Shown: in pieces, positions 8,882 to 17,031 of the stretch
Numbering within the stretch: position 1 is the stretch's first letter
Layout of the letters: the number at the start of each line of letters is the position of its first letter
Assembly: GCA_032027125.1 (NCBI GenBank)
Contig: JAVSMQ010000001.1
Location: forward strand, 594,160 to 658,159
DNA: 64,000 nucleotides
Source of the DNA: JANJTB01 sp032027125
GTDB taxonomy: Bacteria; Bacteroidota; Ignavibacteria; Kapaibacteriales; UBA2268
Reading direction: 5' to 3'
Notes under the pieces: generated by a model
Seen by the model: the letters and a program-made list of their open reading frames with translations, nothing else
Databases searched by the model: none
Told to the model about the DNA's origin: nothing
Translations under genes and position numbers: made by a program

Positions 8882-9163
8882 ATGTCTTCTATAAATAAAA
8901 AATTTCAAACAAAAGCGAATGTCGTTGAAATGCGTCATTTTATTGATACAAAAGTACTGACCAATCCGGCACTTAAACCATTGCTTGATACAGCAAACTG
9001 GCAGGGCAATACTCTTTATCTTACTTCCAAACTCGGCAAGGGAACAATCACCTTATATGACAATTTAGTTGAAGTAAATATCGAACTCAGTTTTCTCGGT
9101 TCAATGGCAAAAAGTACTCTGGAAGCTACATTGGATAAAGAATTCAAACAGTTGAATCCGTAA
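8882..9163 (+). CDS. Small conserved-looking protein, possibly PHA-system family
   Basis: A 93-residue soluble protein with no signal or membrane segment. The pattern is a helix, then ANWQGNTLYLTSKLGKGTITL and VEVNIELSFLGSMAKSTLE, ending in a second helix. That strand pattern (W-x-G-x-T-L followed by alternating beta strands and 'LD.E...L') resembles the polyhydroxyalkanoic acid system (PF09650-like) family, a fold near SRPBCC. The match is by eye and weak, so no function is assigned. It is transcribed alone from the ~100-base gap upstream of the FKBP gene (divergent), and its end faces rsgA. Confidence 0.5.
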   Translation: MSSINKKFQTKANVVEMRHFIDTKVLTNPALKPLLDTANWQGNTLYLTSKLGKGTITLYDNLVEVNIELSFLGSMAKSTLEATLDKEFKQLNP

Positions 9164-9191
9164 GTTTGTAAAATTACAAAAGAACTCTGAA

Positions 9192-10229
9192 CTATTCCTC
9201 CAGTGTATCAAGAATATTCAGATAGCTTTCATATCTTTCGGGGTCAACAGTACCCTCTTCCAACCCTTTAATTACGGCACAATCAGGTTCGTGTGTATGT
9301 GTGCATGGATGATATTTGCAGTTAGGATAGTAATCGTCAAAATCATGGTAATGCATAGCAAGATTGAGTTTGTCAACATCCCAGACTGCAAATTCTCTTA
9401 CACCCGGTGAGTCAATTATTCTGCCGCCGTAAGGTAAATTCAACATTTTTACAAAACTGGTTGTATGCTGTCCTTTGTTGGTTCTTTCACTTATTTCGTT
9501 TATTCTTTGGACTGAATCACCGATTAATCTATTGACTAAAGTTGATTTGCCGACACCCGAAGGTCCAAAGAATAATGTTTGTTTATCCTTTGTCAGTTCA
9601 ATAATTTTATCAATTCCGGTTCCCTCAAGAGCAGAAAAATATATTATCGGTACTTTTATTTTGCTGTATAGATATAAGTCTGATTCAAAAAACTCCTGAC
9701 TTTCTGCCAAATCCATTTTATTTAAACCAATGACCGGTTTTACACCTCCAATTTCGGCAGCAATAATTAATCTGTCAATAAATCTTTTATTATATGACGG
9801 TTGGAATGTTGATGCAAGTATCAGAAGAATGTCGAAATTTGATGCAATTACATGTTCGGAATTTGTCTTTCCAACCGCACTTCTGCTGAATTTTGTAAAT
9901 CGTTGTTTGACTGAAACTACCCTGCCTTTCTGGCTGTCCGGGTCATCAGAACTGTTCTCACGTATAATTTGTATTACATCTCCAACCGCAACTAAGGTAG
10001 ATTTTTTGTGAGATGATACTACCCTTCCGGATACTGTACACTCAATATACTGATGTTCCGAGCCGTTATCTAACTCAGCTAATACAGAGTTACCGATAAC
10101 CGAAACAGCAACAGCAGTTTCAGCATTATCGGCAACATTTCCTTCTTTTGTCACCAACTTTTTGTTATAAGCTCTTGATTGTCTGAAAGGAATTCGCTTA
10201 CCTAAAGGTTTTTCATCAATATATTTCAT
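9192..10229 (-). CDS. rsgA: Small ribosomal subunit biogenesis GTPase RsgA
   Basis: A circularly permuted GTPase that matures the 30S subunit. The 345-residue protein has an OB-fold N-terminal domain (about residues 50-115), then the permuted GTPase order: GLNKMDLAES (G4), YFSALEGTGI (G5), FFGPSGVGKSTLVNRL (G1), the TSFVKM switch region and DSPGVREF (G3). The C-terminal zinc knuckle is CKYHPCTHTHEPDC, giving the expected C-x4-C-x-H-x5-C spacing. A lysine-rich N-terminal extension of about 30 residues precedes the OB fold. It is monocistronic on the minus strand and divergent from recJ, with 107 bases between their starts. Confidence 0.95.
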   Translation of the reverse strand: MKYIDEKPLGKRIPFRQSRAYNKKLVTKEGNVADNAETAVAVSVIGNSVLAELDNGSEHQYIECTVSGRVVSSHKKSTLVAVGDVIQIIRENSSDDPDSQKGRVVSVKQRFTKFSRSAVGKTNSEHVIASNFDILLILASTFQPSYNKRFIDRLIIAAEIGGVKPVIGLNKMDLAESQEFFESDLYLYSKIKVPIIYFSALEGTGIDKIIELTKDKQTLFFGPSGVGKSTLVNRLIGDSVQRINEISERTNKGQHTTSFVKMLNLPYGGRIIDSPGVREFAVWDVDKLNLAMHYHDFDDYYPNCKYHPCTHTHEPDCAVIKGLEEGTVDPERYESYLNILDTLEE

Positions 10230-10336
10230 ATATGTCTAATAAATTTTACAACTGTCATATTATTTTCACACTTTTTCTTTGAATATAACAAAATTTTTGC
10301 TTAATTTTGCATTAATTATATAATTAACTTGAGTAA

Positions 10337-12043
10337 ATGTTGAATTATCGCTGGACATTTAGACAATATCATGATGAAGAAACTGTACATAACTTAGCTA
10401 AAATACTGAATATACCTAAAAGCCTTGCACAAGTGCTGGCTACTAGGGGACATGAAAGCAAAAAGGGTGCCGAAACATTTTTCAAGCCCTCGCTTGACGA
10501 TTTGCATAATCCTTATCTTATGGAAGATATGGTAAAAGCGGTCGAAAGAATCCTCGAAGCAGTCCAAAAACAAGAGCTTATTTGGGTACATGGTGATTAC
10601 GACGTTGATGGTACAGCCAGTACATCTATGATTTGCCAATTCATCAGTTCAATTGGCGGAAAGGTAGATTATTACATTCCCGACCGTTTTGAGGATGGAT
10701 ACGGCTTATCAAACAGATCTATCAATTTAGGTCTATCGAGAAATGCAAAAATTCTTCTTACGGTTGACGTAGGAATTACTTCTTATGACCAGCTTCTGTA
10801 CGCAGAAGAAAAAGGTCTTGTAACAATTATCTGCGACCACCATGAGCCGGGAGAGAATCCACCTGTTGCTTACGCTATTCTTGACCCCCTCAAACCCGGA
10901 TGCCCTTATCCTTTCAAATCTCTTGCAGCCTGCGGCGTAGCATTTAAGCTGGTACAGGCTATTTGCATGAGACTCGGTATCCCTGAAAAAGCTTATGAGT
11001 ATCTTGATTATGTTGCCATTTCATCTGCTGCTGACATGGTACCTCTGAAGGACGAAAACAGAATTTTGGTACATTTCGGTCTAAAATTATTAAACAGCAA
11101 CCCCAGACCGGGACTTAACGGATTGATTCATTGTACAGGATTGAGACTTGGAAATATTACAGCCTCAAATATTGTTTATGCCGTAGCACCTTTGATAAAT
11201 GCTGCGGGAAGACTTGGTGATGCGAAAAGGTCAGTCGAGATGATGCTGCAGCAGGATGAGAATGCTGCTTTCCGTATTGCTCAGGTTTTGGAGGATGAAA
11301 ATCGAAAGAGAAGAATATTCGACCAGAAAGCCTTTGAGGAAGCAATTCCTATGGCAAAGCATTTTATTGAAACCAATGCACCTCATTCACTGGTCATTTA
11401 TGGTGAAAGCTGGCACGCAGGAGTTATAGGTATTGTTGCTTCGCGTTTGGTTGATAAATTTAATTTACCCTCGGTATTACTGACAAATATAGACGGAATT
11501 GCAAAAGGTTCAGCCAGAAGTATCAATAATTTTGATGTTCATACCGCATTGAAGAAATGTGATGATTTACTTCTTGAATACGGCGGTCATAAACATGCGG
11601 CAGGACTATCATTAAAAGTCGAAAATATTGAAGAATTCAGAAGAAGATTCGACGAACTTGCCCGAATTGATATTACAGTTGAAATGCTAATGCCGGAAAT
11701 AGTAATTGATGCTGAGTTACACTTTAACGAACTTTCTCCGAATTTTCTTCATACTTTAGGTAAATTCGCTCCGTACGGCTTTGCAAATTATAAACCTGTA
11801 TTTATGTCGAACGGAGTAAAATCTGTAAACGGTATTAAGGTTGTTGGAAATAATAATCTTAGATTCAGAGCTATCCAGAATAATTTTGTTATTGATGCCA
11901 TAGGGCAGAATCTTGGATCGAAGGTTAATCTTTGTAACAACAGCAAGAAATTTTCTATGGTATATAATCTTGAACTTACTAGTCTTAATGGTGCAAAAAC
12001 TCCACAACTCATCATAAAGGACATCAAACCGGATAAAATTTGA
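10337..12043 (+). CDS. recJ: Single-stranded-DNA-specific exonuclease RecJ
   Basis: 5'-to-3' exonuclease acting on single-stranded DNA in recombinational and mismatch repair. The DHH-family motifs are all visible: VHGDYDVDGTASTSM (motif I, metal Asps), LTVDVGIT (II), CDHHEPGENPP (III, the DHH), NAAGRLGDAKRS (IV), and in the C-terminal DHHA1 half GGHKHAAGLSLKVENIEEF. A final OB-like region spans about residues 455-568. The length of 568 residues is normal for RecJ. The stop TGA overlaps the ATG of the downstream helicase-nuclease by one base, so the two are very likely translated together. Confidence 0.95.
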   Translation: MLNYRWTFRQYHDEETVHNLAKILNIPKSLAQVLATRGHESKKGAETFFKPSLDDLHNPYLMEDMVKAVERILEAVQKQELIWVHGDYDVDGTASTSMICQFISSIGGKVDYYIPDRFEDGYGLSNRSINLGLSRNAKILLTVDVGITSYDQLLYAEEKGLVTIICDHHEPGENPPVAYAILDPLKPGCPYPFKSLAACGVAFKLVQAICMRLGIPEKAYEYLDYVAISSAADMVPLKDENRILVHFGLKLLNSNPRPGLNGLIHCTGLRLGNITASNIVYAVAPLINAAGRLGDAKRSVEMMLQQDENAAFRIAQVLEDENRKRRIFDQKAFEEAIPMAKHFIETNAPHSLVIYGESWHAGVIGIVASRLVDKFNLPSVLLTNIDGIAKGSARSINNFDVHTALKKCDDLLLEYGGHKHAAGLSLKVENIEEFRRRFDELARIDITVEMLMPEIVIDAELHFNELSPNFLHTLGKFAPYGFANYKPVFMSNGVKSVNGIKVVGNNNLRFRAIQNNFVIDAIGQNLGSKVNLCNNSKKFSMVYNLELTSLNGAKTPQLIIKDIKPDKI

Positions 12044-15000
12044 TGAATCCAATTGAAGACTGTTCAGAATATTTCGAAAAATTATCTGAGATTTATTTCG
12101 ATAGAGTATTAGATAACCGAAAGAAAATCATTCAAATTCATAAGGTTTATAAAACCTTTTACAAATTCCTTTTGTCTCGTGAGCAAAGACATTTTTCAAC
12201 ATTACTTGCCGGAATCAGCTTTATCAACGACAGGCTGAATCTTGACAAACAATTGATAGAAAAGGAATTAAGCCTCACAAGATTATTCAGAAGTCTTACA
12301 AAAAACCCAAAAGCTGCTGCATCAGTTGATGATGTAAATTTTTCATTCAAATACACCGGTCAAATTATAAAAGAATTATCGGAATTTGAACCTCCTCCAG
12401 AAATTTCAATTTTATTAGCATCTTTACCTGAACTCACGTTAGCATATCAACAAAGAAAGGAAAAGCAGCGGATTGATATATCAGGTGCAGTTGTTACTGT
12501 AAATCCATTTTATAAAAGAAAAATTGATGCTCTGTATTTAGAATTAAAGTGCCGTCACGATGATACAGGTGAATTTAATCTCAAAATCGGTTATCCATTT
12601 GTGGAAATGGCAAATATGATATTTGAAGGTATGAGTTTTAATTTGCTCGGTGCAGAAATAATTAGAACAGAACCTCTCACATTATCAGTTCATAAACAAG
12701 GTCTGATTATTTTCGAACCGGATTATCTCATTGATGCAACTGATTTGGCAGAGAGTTATGGATTTAAGGAAGGATACAAAATTTATTTTTTAAAAAGATA
12801 TTTTTCTACCGGTGTTAGTTATGCTCTTGTTTTAGGTAACATGGTTAATACTTTATTCGATGAAATACTTATTAATCCTGATATTGATTTTGAAGAAGCA
12901 AAATCACGGGCTTTCAAACAAAAGCCGCTCAGCATGTTTGCTCTGATTGCTAAAGGAATCATTAAACCAAAAGCAATATCACTTGAACTCGAATTATATT
13001 ATCATAAAATTCAGAATATTGTAAAAAATACAATTTCAGAGAATTTCAAGGATGCTGTTTTTTCGGTTGAATCTTCATTTATCTCACCTGTTTACGGAAT
13101 TCAGGGGCGGCTTGATTTGCTTGCTGAATATCCTGATGACCCGACAAGGAAAGATATTGTTGAACTAAAATCAGGAAATTGTCCAAATCTTAGTTATTCA
13201 ATTACAAGTCCTGATGATAAAAAAATACCCATCGGTGTATGGCTTAATCATCTAGGTCAGGTCATTGCATATAATCTGCTTTTGGAGTCAACATTCTTAG
13301 GCAGAAAGGGAAGTTCCTCAATACTTTATGTAAAATCCGATGATAGTCCGTTAAGAGATGTGGCAAATTTTCCGAATGTAATTCAGCAAATGGTTCTTCA
13401 CAGAAATTATATAATTCTGCTTGAAAACGCAATCCAGAACGGTTCATACAAATTTTTTGAAAATTGCGGCAAAATTGTTTCAAACGGACTTCCTCCCTAC
13501 ATCTCGGATAAAATAAATGCTTTTGAACGGACTTTCAATTCTCTCAGTGAGATTGAACAAATGTATCTCAAGGAATATTCGGCATTTATATTGAGAGAAA
13601 GTTATGCAGTCAAAACCGGAGGAACACTTAATAACGGCAATTTGGGTTACTCGGCTTTATGGAATGAAAGCCCTGATGAAAAATCAGAGAATCTTAATAT
13701 CCTGACAGGCCTAATCCTGAACAACGAATTAAGTGATTTTGAAAACCTGCATTTGGTTTTTGATATAAATGATGCAGATGTCTATACTTCTTTCAGAAAT
13801 GGTGATATTGCTATATTATTTTCGTATTCTGAGGAAAATATTTATGGAAATATTTCAAATCAATTGCTAAAATGTACAATTAAAAGTATTAATTCTATAC
13901 AGGTTAGAGTCAGCCTTCGAAACAAATTGATTTCGAGAGAACTTTTCAACACCGATTTTCTTTGGAGACTCGAACCAGACAGTATGGATTCAATTGATAA
14001 GCTTTCATATTCTTCTATCTACAAATTTTTACTTTGCAAAGAAAATAAAAGACAATTATTATTCGGTCAATCAGCACCGCAATTTGGTAATGAAAATCAT
14101 TATCATGATGAAAATCTTAATGAAAATCAACGGGAAATTGTAGAAAAAGCAATAAACTGCAAAGATTATTTCCTGATTCAGGGACCACCCGGAACCGGAA
14201 AAACAAATGTAGTATTAAAACATATTGTAAAAGCAATAATTGCAGGCACAAATGAAAATATACTTATCACAGCATATACAAATCGTGCTGTTGACGAAAT
14301 GATTTCGTCGTTAAAATCAATAACTCCCGAATTGGATTATATTAGAATAGGCTCAAAAGAGGCTTCTGATGACACAGAAAGACATCTTCCCAATATCATT
14401 GAGACTTATGGATTAAATGCCGGCTACAAGAAAATAAAAGATGCAAGAATAGTGCTTTCAACTGTGGCGTCTATTCTGACGAATCAGGAATTATTCGACA
14501 TTAAGAAGTTTGATACATTAATTGTTGATGAATCAAGTCAGATTCTCGAGCCGCAGCTTTTGGGTATCATAGCTCAAACAGGAAGATTTATCCTTATCGG
14601 TGACGAAAAACAGCTACCGCCTGTTGTTATCCAAAACGAAACAGGCAGGAAATGTCAAAACAAAGTACTCAATGACATAGGTTTGTTAGACTTTTCGGAA
14701 TCACTTTTTGAGAGATTAATCAGAACGTCAAAGTTGAACGGCTGGACATCAGCATTCTGCCAGCTTGAATATCAGGCTCGAATGCACAAGGACATTCAGG
14801 AATTTCCAAGCAGGTTTTTTTATTCCAATACTTTAAAAACTGCTTTTGAAAATCAATCTCAGGAAAATAACCTTTTCAATGGATATTCGGATAATCCTTT
14901 CGAGAATATATTGGCTTCCGGCAGAATGATTTTCATTGACTGCCCTGATGAAAAAGGAAAAATAAACAAAAAAGAAGCTGATGCTGCAATCGGAATTGTA

Positions 15001-15393
15001 AATTATTTAAGTGGCAAACTTGCACTCAATCAGAATAGCATAGGAATAATTGCACCATTCAGAATACAGTGTTTTGAATTGTACAAAAGATTATCAGAAT
15101 CACAAAAATCACTGATAACAGTTGATACGGTCGAACGTTTTCAGGGCAGTCAGAGAGAATATATAATCCTGTCGATGGCTACCGGCAGCAGGTCACTTCT
15201 CGAAAGGGCAGTTTCTACAGATACCAGCGGAATGATAGACCGTAAGTTAAACGTCGCATTAACCAGAGCTAAATCGCATTTCATTTTACTTGGGAATTCC
15301 GGAATTTTATCATTTTCGGAGCATTACCGGAGCCTGATTAATCATATCAGAGAGAAAAATCAGATTTTTTTATATCAGGATATTATCAGCTAA
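12043..15393 (+). CDS. Dna2-like protein: RecB-type nuclease domain fused to SF1 helicase
   Basis: A 1116-residue two-part enzyme. The middle section (about residues 330-480) has the RecB-family PD-(D/E)xK pattern: VYGIQGRLDLL (metal Asp), KDIVELKSG (ExK), and LNHLGQVIAYNLLL (QxxxY). The C-terminal ~430 residues are an SF1B helicase: FLIQGPPGTGKTNVV (Walker A), LIVDESSQILEP (II), ILIGDEKQLPPVV (III), VDTVERFQGSQREYIILS (V) and LNVALTRAKSHFILLG (VI). This is the Dna2/Cas4-helicase layout. The Cas4/Dna2 iron-sulfur cysteine cluster is not evident. I start at ATG 12043, whose A is the last base of recJ's TGA; a TTG at 12040 is also possible. Likely role: DNA end processing together with RecJ (inference). 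Confidence 0.85.
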   Translation: MNPIEDCSEYFEKLSEIYFDRVLDNRKKIIQIHKVYKTFYKFLLSREQRHFSTLLAGISFINDRLNLDKQLIEKELSLTRLFRSLTKNPKAAASVDDVNFSFKYTGQIIKELSEFEPPPEISILLASLPELTLAYQQRKEKQRIDISGAVVTVNPFYKRKIDALYLELKCRHDDTGEFNLKIGYPFVEMANMIFEGMSFNLLGAEIIRTEPLTLSVHKQGLIIFEPDYLIDATDLAESYGFKEGYKIYFLKRYFSTGVSYALVLGNMVNTLFDEILINPDIDFEEAKSRAFKQKPLSMFALIAKGIIKPKAISLELELYYHKIQNIVKNTISENFKDAVFSVESSFISPVYGIQGRLDLLAEYPDDPTRKDIVELKSGNCPNLSYSITSPDDKKIPIGVWLNHLGQVIAYNLLLESTFLGRKGSSSILYVKSDDSPLRDVANFPNVIQQMVLHRNYIILLENAIQNGSYKFFENCGKIVSNGLPPYISDKINAFERTFNSLSEIEQMYLKEYSAFILRESYAVKTGGTLNNGNLGYSALWNESPDEKSENLNILTGLILNNELSDFENLHLVFDINDADVYTSFRNGDIAILFSYSEENIYGNISNQLLKCTIKSINSIQVRVSLRNKLISRELFNTDFLWRLEPDSMDSIDKLSYSSIYKFLLCKENKRQLLFGQSAPQFGNENHYHDENLNENQREIVEKAINCKDYFLIQGPPGTGKTNVVLKHIVKAIIAGTNENILITAYTNRAVDEMISSLKSITPELDYIRIGSKEASDDTERHLPNIIETYGLNAGYKKIKDARIVLSTVASILTNQELFDIKKFDTLIVDESSQILEPQLLGIIAQTGRFILIGDEKQLPPVVIQNETGRKCQNKVLNDIGLLDFSESLFERLIRTSKLNGWTSAFCQLEYQARMHKDIQEFPSRFFYSNTLKTAFENQSQENNLFNGYSDNPFENILASGRMIFIDCPDEKGKINKKEADAAIGIVNYLSGKLALNQNSIGIIAPFRIQCFELYKRLSESQKSLITVDTVERFQGSQREYIILSMATGSRSLLERAVSTDTSGMIDRKLNVALTRAKSHFILLGNSGILSFSEHYRSLINHIREKNQIFLYQDIIS

Positions 15394-15549
15394 TATATTA
15401 ATAATTCAACTGATTGTCTGCATCTTGCCTGTTTTCTTTCTACAACTTCAACAACAATCCACAGATAAAAACACATTTTTGGCACGATAATAGATATTAT
15501 TATGATGTGTTTAGTTAATGCAATCAAGAAGAGCGAAAGGATAAATATA

Positions 15550-16002
15550 ATGGTTCGTTTCCAGGAAGTTGATACAGAAAGTAAATTAATTGGTTCTATC
15601 GGCGGAAGAAGACTGAATAGACAAATCGAGAATTTTCGCGTTAAAAAATTCGATTACAACGGTAATCATCTCAACTTGTTTGATGATGGAATAGATTTGA
15701 ATGAGCATTTTGTTGATTGTCCCGATAAAACATTTCTAATCAGAGTCAAAGGTGATTCGATGATTGGAGCAGGAATTGACAATGGTGATATTCTACTGGT
15801 GGACAGTTCACGCAATCCGGCACATGGTAATATTGTTGTAGCATCAATCAATAATAAACTTGCAGTAAAAAGATTAAATTATTCTTATAAAGAAACTATG
15901 CTTTTACCTGAAAATGACAACTATCTTCCCATAAGACCTACGAAATCCGATAGATTAAGGATTTGGGGAGTTGCAATAATGGTAATAAAAGATATGAAAT
16001 AG
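15550..16002 (+). CDS. S24-family peptidase, UmuD/LexA-like C-terminal domain
   Basis: A 150-residue protein ending in the S24 self-cleaving peptidase fold: VKGDSMIGAGIDNGDILLVD contains the catalytic Ser (GDSM), and NNKLAVKRL the Lys. No helix-turn-helix is present, so it resembles UmuD or a phage-type mini-repressor rather than LexA, and no umuC-type polymerase is nearby. I choose ATG 15550 because GAAAGG lies about nine bases upstream; an in-frame ATG at 15502 would add 16 residues. The gene follows the helicase-nuclease by about 160 bases on the same strand and ends at a strong terminator. A recognisable Ala-Gly or Cys-Gly cleavage site is not obvious. Confidence 0.75.
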   Translation: MVRFQEVDTESKLIGSIGGRRLNRQIENFRVKKFDYNGNHLNLFDDGIDLNEHFVDCPDKTFLIRVKGDSMIGAGIDNGDILLVDSSRNPAHGNIVVASINNKLAVKRLNYSYKETMLLPENDNYLPIRPTKSDRLRIWGVAIMVIKDMK

Positions 16003-16035
16003 TCAGGGAAACTTTTTTAGAGGAAACGCCCTGAT

Positions 16036-16076
16036 AAAAAAAAGCCTGTGCAATCCCCCCTGCACAGGTTTTTTTA
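16036..16076. terminator. Bidirectional intrinsic terminator
   Basis: The stem CCTGTGCA (16045-16052) pairs perfectly with TGCACAGG (16061-16068) around an eight-base C-rich loop. It has an A-run on the left and a T-run on the right, so it can stop transcripts from both the S24 gene and the convergent Rpn-family gene. Confidence 0.9.
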
Positions 16077-16078
16077 TT

Positions 16079-16939
16079 TTATATTTTCCTGATTGATTCT
16101 AAATCCAAACCGGTAGTTTCTGCAATAATTTCATTTGATAATCCTAACTTTTTCATTTTTTTTACTATTTCGATTTTATTGAGTTCAATGCCTTTTTCCA
16201 TGCCCTTATTAAATCCTTCTTCATTAGCTGTATCTATCACATTATTTAAATCACGGTAAACCTTTAGGCTGTATTCATAGCTTTGGTTTTCCTCTCGGCT
16301 AAATTTAGCAATTTCTGCTGAATCAAAAAATTTCTTAAATATCCTTTCCTGAAGTGCTTTGGGGCGGTCTTCTAAATCCGGCAAATTCTTAATAGCATAA
16401 AGCCACTTATCAAATTTTGTTACTAATTCATGTTCTTGTTTTCGGAAATTTGGCATTGCCAAATATATAAAAGTAAGTTTGTCATAAAAAACTTTTTTAT
16501 GTTCTAATTCTGATAATTTAACTTCAAAGACAACTTTGTCCTTATAATCAATATCATCATCAAATATAAAATCAAGAATCGCTACTGTATAAACGCATTT
16601 AAGTTCGAAGTCCCAACTACCCCGCCGGGCTTGTTCCTGAATTGGAAATGTTGAATAAAACAGCGCCCTGTCTTTAAAAAATTTCTGTTTGGCTTTCTGC
16701 AGTTCAACAATAAACTTTTCACCTGAATCATTTTCGCAATATAAATCAAATACTGCTTTTCTGTCCAAATCAGTTATTCCCATAAATTCAGTAGATTTGT
16801 AAGAAAGTGTTTTAATTTTCTCTTTTCCTTTCAGAAGCTCATTCAAAAAGTCAATAAGAATATCCTTGTTGACTTCGGTACCGAATAATTTCTTGAAACC
16901 AAAGTCAGTAAAAGGATTAACATATTTTTCCATCAACAT
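16079..16939 (-). CDS. Rpn-family recombination-promoting nuclease / PD-(D/E)XK transposase-like protein
   Basis: A 286-residue member of the Rpn/PF12784-type family. It begins with the family opening YVNPFTDFGFKKLFG, followed by DILIDFLNELL. The nuclease core is VFDLYCENDSGEKFIVELQ, with Asp and ExQ of the PD-(D/E)xK fold, then FYSTFPIQEQARRG. The C-terminus carries a charged helix, GFNKGMEKGIELNK, and a short domain ending GLDLESIRK, common in these proteins. They are DNA nucleases reported to raise RecA-independent recombination and are often multi-copy. The ATG at 16939 has AAGGA nine bases upstream. Its stop lies against the bidirectional terminator. Confidence 0.88.
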   Translation of the reverse strand: MLMEKYVNPFTDFGFKKLFGTEVNKDILIDFLNELLKGKEKIKTLSYKSTEFMGITDLDRKAVFDLYCENDSGEKFIVELQKAKQKFFKDRALFYSTFPIQEQARRGSWDFELKCVYTVAILDFIFDDDIDYKDKVVFEVKLSELEHKKVFYDKLTFIYLAMPNFRKQEHELVTKFDKWLYAIKNLPDLEDRPKALQERIFKKFFDSAEIAKFSREENQSYEYSLKVYRDLNNVIDTANEEGFNKGMEKGIELNKIEIVKKMKKLGLSNEIIAETTGLDLESIRKI

Positions 16940-17031
16940 TGTTACTTTTCCTTATTCAAATATGTTGTTAAGACGATTTTATTGAAATAATAATTAGGGG
17001 TGATTATTAAAGTCACCCCATTAATTATGTA

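Noticed and set aside
15502..15549. Longer N-terminus for the S24 protein
   Set aside because: ATG 15550 has a clear GAAAGG at good spacing, while the upstream ATG adds residues without visible signal.
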